NCBI GenBank assembly: GCA_030038235.1 | Contig: JASHPE010000224.1 | Span: 1 to 32,792 of the forward strand | Length of the DNA stretch: 32,792 nucleotides | Origin: Terriglobia bacterium | GTDB taxonomy: Bacteria > Acidobacteriota > Terriglobia > UBA7540 | Direction: 5' to 3' | Shown here: piece after piece, positions 31,538-32,792 of the stretch | How the letters are laid out: every line of letters starts with the position of its first letter | Numbering within the stretch: the first letter of the stretch is position 1 | Notes under the pieces: model-generated | Database searches by the model: none | What the model was told of the DNA's origin: nothing | What the model saw: only the letters and a program-made list of their open reading frames with translations | Program-made: the position numbers and the translations under genes

Positions 31538-31891
31538 TTATTCGCGGGTTTGGTGGAACGAATCCACCCACTTCAGGGCCTGCCGGATCTTGCCCAGGCG
31601 CTCACGGATGACGTCACGCCGAGCCTCCAGTAGCGGCTGCAGCCTCTCCAGGGTGTCGTTCAGGTTCCTGAGCTTCCGCACGTAGTCGTCAAGTTCAGCC
31701 CGTGCGGCGGGATCCATTTCTTGCGGACGCACGCCCTGCAGCGCTTCTCCCGCACGATTCACGGCTTCGCTGAGCGGCGCAAGATCGGGAATCGATCCCT
31801 CAATCCGGACCGAAGGGGAACCGTAGCGTTGGAGGAACGCCTCGATTTGACGGCTGGCGTCGCGAACCACGTCCAGCAGGCTGAGCCCCAT
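31538..31891 (-). CDS. Small helical protein of unknown function convergent with flgL
   Basis: ATG at 31891 (complement) follows GGGGGTGAA and gives 117 residues; a TTG six codons upstream is a weaker alternative. The sequence is rich in Leu, Arg, Glu and Gln. It has an N-terminal helix (LDVVRDASRQIEAFLQRYG), a central SEAVNRAGEALQGVRPQEMD, and a C-terminal coiled-coil stretch (YVRKLRNLNDTLERLQPLLE, RRDVIRERLGKIRQALKWVD). There is no signal peptide or membrane segment. I do not recognise a family; the helical, charged character is loosely like small flagellar chaperones (FliT/FlgN type), but no motif proves it. It is on the strand opposite to the flagellar operons. Confidence 0.6.
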   Translation of the reverse strand: MGLSLLDVVRDASRQIEAFLQRYGSPSVRIEGSIPDLAPLSEAVNRAGEALQGVRPQEMDPAARAELDDYVRKLRNLNDTLERLQPLLEARRDVIRERLGKIRQALKWVDSFHQTRE

Positions 31892-32010
31892 TTCACCCCC
31901 GTGCTTCAATAACCAACTCCATCGCGCTCACCGCCGCGGCCTCGAAGCTTGGCTCAGCAGCGGCTCCAACTGAAAAAGTGGAGCGCCGGACAGCACCGAC
32001 ACCATGGACC

Positions 32011-32390
32011 ACTATCCTTTGTCGAAAAACAGGCCGTTTTTAAGGGATAAGACGCTGATCTTAAACGGCTTAGTCGAAGTGGGTTTGGAGCGGGCATGTT
32101 CTGGCCTATCCTGCTGAGAGCATTGCCTTTAACCCCAATGGGTTTGTTGGCTTTGGAGAGCCCGGCGGAAGCGTCAATTCCTCGAATTTCAGAGCGCGCA
32201 ACTACCCTTTGTCGAAAAAGAGGCCGTTTTTCGGGGTTAAGTTGATGAAAACACGCGAGATAAGCGCAATGGGTTTGGCCATGCCCATCTCGGGGATATC
32301 TCACTGACATAAAAAGGTTTAGGTTCAATGGGTTTGGTTGGCTTTGGAGAGGCTCGTCATGTGCCCCGACGCTGGATAGCGAAAAGCCTG
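32011..32390 (+). repeat. Imperfect 190-bp tandem duplication
   Basis: Unit 1 (32011-32200) and unit 2 (32201-32390) align with the same 190-nt period in three separate blocks. Block one is about 40 nt at 32011 and 32201, centred on CCTTTGTCGAAAAA and AGGCCGTTTTT. Block two is GGGTTTGG at 32081 and 32271. Block three is CAATGGGTTTG followed by TTGGCTTTGGAGAG, at 32136 and 32326. Sequence between the blocks has diverged. Block one of each unit can form an AT-rich hairpin (AAAAAC/GTTTTT in unit 1, CGAAAAA/TTTTTCG in unit 2). Confidence 0.85.
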
Positions 32391-32422
32391 GGCGGTGCCG
32401 ATTAGTCCGGACTCGCAGGCGC

Positions 32423-32473
32423 GAAACGTGTGGTGCAGGTATCCTGACTGAAACTTGTGGTGCAGGGATCCTG
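32423..32473 (+). repeat. 24-bp direct repeat, two copies
   Basis: Copies at 32423-32446 and 32450-32473 read GAAAC, then G/T, TGTGGTGCAGG, T/G, ATCCTG, with two mismatches in 24 bases and a 27-nt period. The second copy runs into CCCGCCAGG. This resembles dispersed intergenic repeats of the REP-like kind; no coding role is seen. Confidence 0.8.
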
Positions 32474-32541
32474 CCCGCCAGGAGCGATATAGAGCGGCAT
32501 AGAACCATGGCACGCTCCTCGACTTCTCAAGGGACAATAAC

Positions 32542-32570
32542 AAAGTAGCATCTCGCCCCCTTTTTGTCAA
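32542..32570 (-). promoter_or_regulatory. Promoter-like -35/-10 pair on the minus strand
   Basis: On the complement, TTGACA (32570-32565) is followed after 17 nt by TACTTT (32547-32542), a perfect -35 with a weak -10. It points leftward into the repeat region and toward the minus-strand gene at 31891. A GAGGAG and ATG (32508) follow, but the frame they open is not convincing as a protein. Confidence 0.4.
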
Positions 32571-32656
32571 GGTATTTCTGAGCCCTGAGTTGTAGCCTAC
32601 TGCGGAAGCCACCGTTGGGGGGTGCCATTCGATCGGGGGGTCCCTCTTCGGACTAC

Positions 32657-32682
32657 GTCATTTTCGCGCAAGCGGGAATGAC
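32657..32682. repeat. REP-like hairpin 1
   Basis: GTCATT (32657-32662) and AATGAC (32677-32682) pair. The stem extends through two G-T wobbles and CGC/GCG to a GCAA tetraloop, giving an 11-bp stem. It resembles widespread intergenic palindromic repeats built on GCGNAAGCGGGAATGAC. Confidence 0.75.
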
Positions 32683-32687
32683 ACGCC

Positions 32688-32730
32688 CGGCGGCACGCTA
32701 TCGAGCAACGCGCCCTTCCGCGTGCCGCCG
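32688..32730. repeat. Inverted repeat with 11-bp arms
   Basis: CGGCGGCACGC (32688-32698) and GCGTGCCGCCG (32720-32730) are perfect inverted copies separated by 21 nt. It lies directly after the previous hairpin. Confidence 0.8.
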
Positions 32731-32747
32731 TAACAGAGCTTTAGAGT

Positions 32748-32765
32748 GCGGCAGCGTGCTGCCGC
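32748..32765. repeat. REP-like hairpin 2
   Basis: GCGGCAGC (32748-32755), a GT spacer and GCTGCCGC (32758-32765) form a perfect 8-bp palindrome followed by TTT. It resembles GC-rich dispersed palindromes; a terminator role is possible but the T-tract is short. Confidence 0.75.
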
Positions 32766-32773
32766 TTTGATCA

Positions 32774-32789
32774 GGCCAGCTTGCTGGCC
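32774..32789. repeat. REP-like hairpin 3
   Basis: GGCCAGC (32774-32780), a TT spacer and GCTGGCC (32783-32789) form a perfect 7-bp palindrome, nine bases after the previous one. The window ends three bases later, so the array may continue. Confidence 0.75.
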
Positions 32790-32792
32790 GTG

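Larger units (their letters stand above)
31892..32792. other. 901-nt region without a convincing gene; repeat- and hairpin-rich
   Basis: No reading frame here has coding character. The longer minus-strand frames run through repeated DNA and translate to Arg/Ser/Pro-rich sequence without domains. The stretch holds a degenerate 190-bp tandem duplication, a 24-bp direct repeat, a promoter-like sequence on the minus strand, and four consecutive inverted repeats near the window end. It marks the right-hand boundary of the flagellar locus. Confidence 0.7.

Noticed and set aside
31954-32508. A 184-codon minus-strand frame with an upstream GAGGAG.
   Set aside because: It crosses the tandem repeats, has Arg/Ser/Pro-rich sequence without domain pattern, and looks like repeat-derived translation.

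Overview
This window is almost entirely one large flagellar biogenesis locus from a GC-rich Gram-negative (diderm) bacterium. Complete P-ring (flgI), L-ring (flgH) and flgA genes imply an outer membrane. The single clearly non-flagellar gene encodes a secreted protein of tandem GloVer-type (TIGR03803-like) repeats with a C-terminal IPT/TIG-like domain. From general knowledge that architecture is strongly enriched in Acidobacteriota, so I infer an acidobacterium. No rRNA, tRNA, CRISPR, phage or IS element was seen.

Layout. (1) 1-7294, plus strand: the 3' part of a sigma-54 enhancer-binding regulator, then flgB-flgC-fliE-fliF-fliG-fliH-fliI-fliJ (proximal rod, MS ring, rotor, export ATPase complex), often with overlapping ends. 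(2) 7383-8855, minus strand: the GloVer-repeat gene, convergent with fliJ across a hairpin. (3) 9259-13213, plus: fliK-flgD-flgE (hook length, hook cap, hook), preceded by a candidate sigma-54 site and followed by a 10-bp-stem hairpin. (4) 13468-23166, plus: fliL, a short fliN-like gene, fliO-P-Q-R, flhB, flhA, fliA (sigma-28), fliM, a long fliN/fliY-like gene and an HDOD gene, preceded by a near-consensus sigma-54 site. (5) 23375-28054, plus: flgF-G-A-H-I-J (distal rod and P/L rings), preceded by another sigma-54-like site. (6) 28134-31513, plus: flgM, a small acidic ORF, flgN, flgK, flgL, preceded by a strong sigma-28 match. (7) 31538-31891, minus: a small helical protein of unknown function. 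(8) 31892-32792: no convincing gene, but an imperfect 190-bp tandem duplication, a 24-bp direct repeat and a run of REP-like hairpins.

Regulatory reading (inference from motifs). The regulator plus RNA polymerase-sigma-54 would fire the hook, export and ring operons. FliA is made from one of these operons and would then fire flgM-flgN-flgKL, while FlgM holds FliA back until it is exported. Filament (fliC, fliD, fliS), stator (motAB), flhF/flhG and chemotaxis genes are not in this window.

Most unusual points: a FliO with no visible membrane segment, a FlgD reduced to its N-terminal domain, two SpoA-domain FliN proteins (one with a CheC/FliY-like but degenerate N-terminus), an HDOD gene closing the switch operon, 9-nt repeats inside fliK, and the structured repeat-rich tail of the window.
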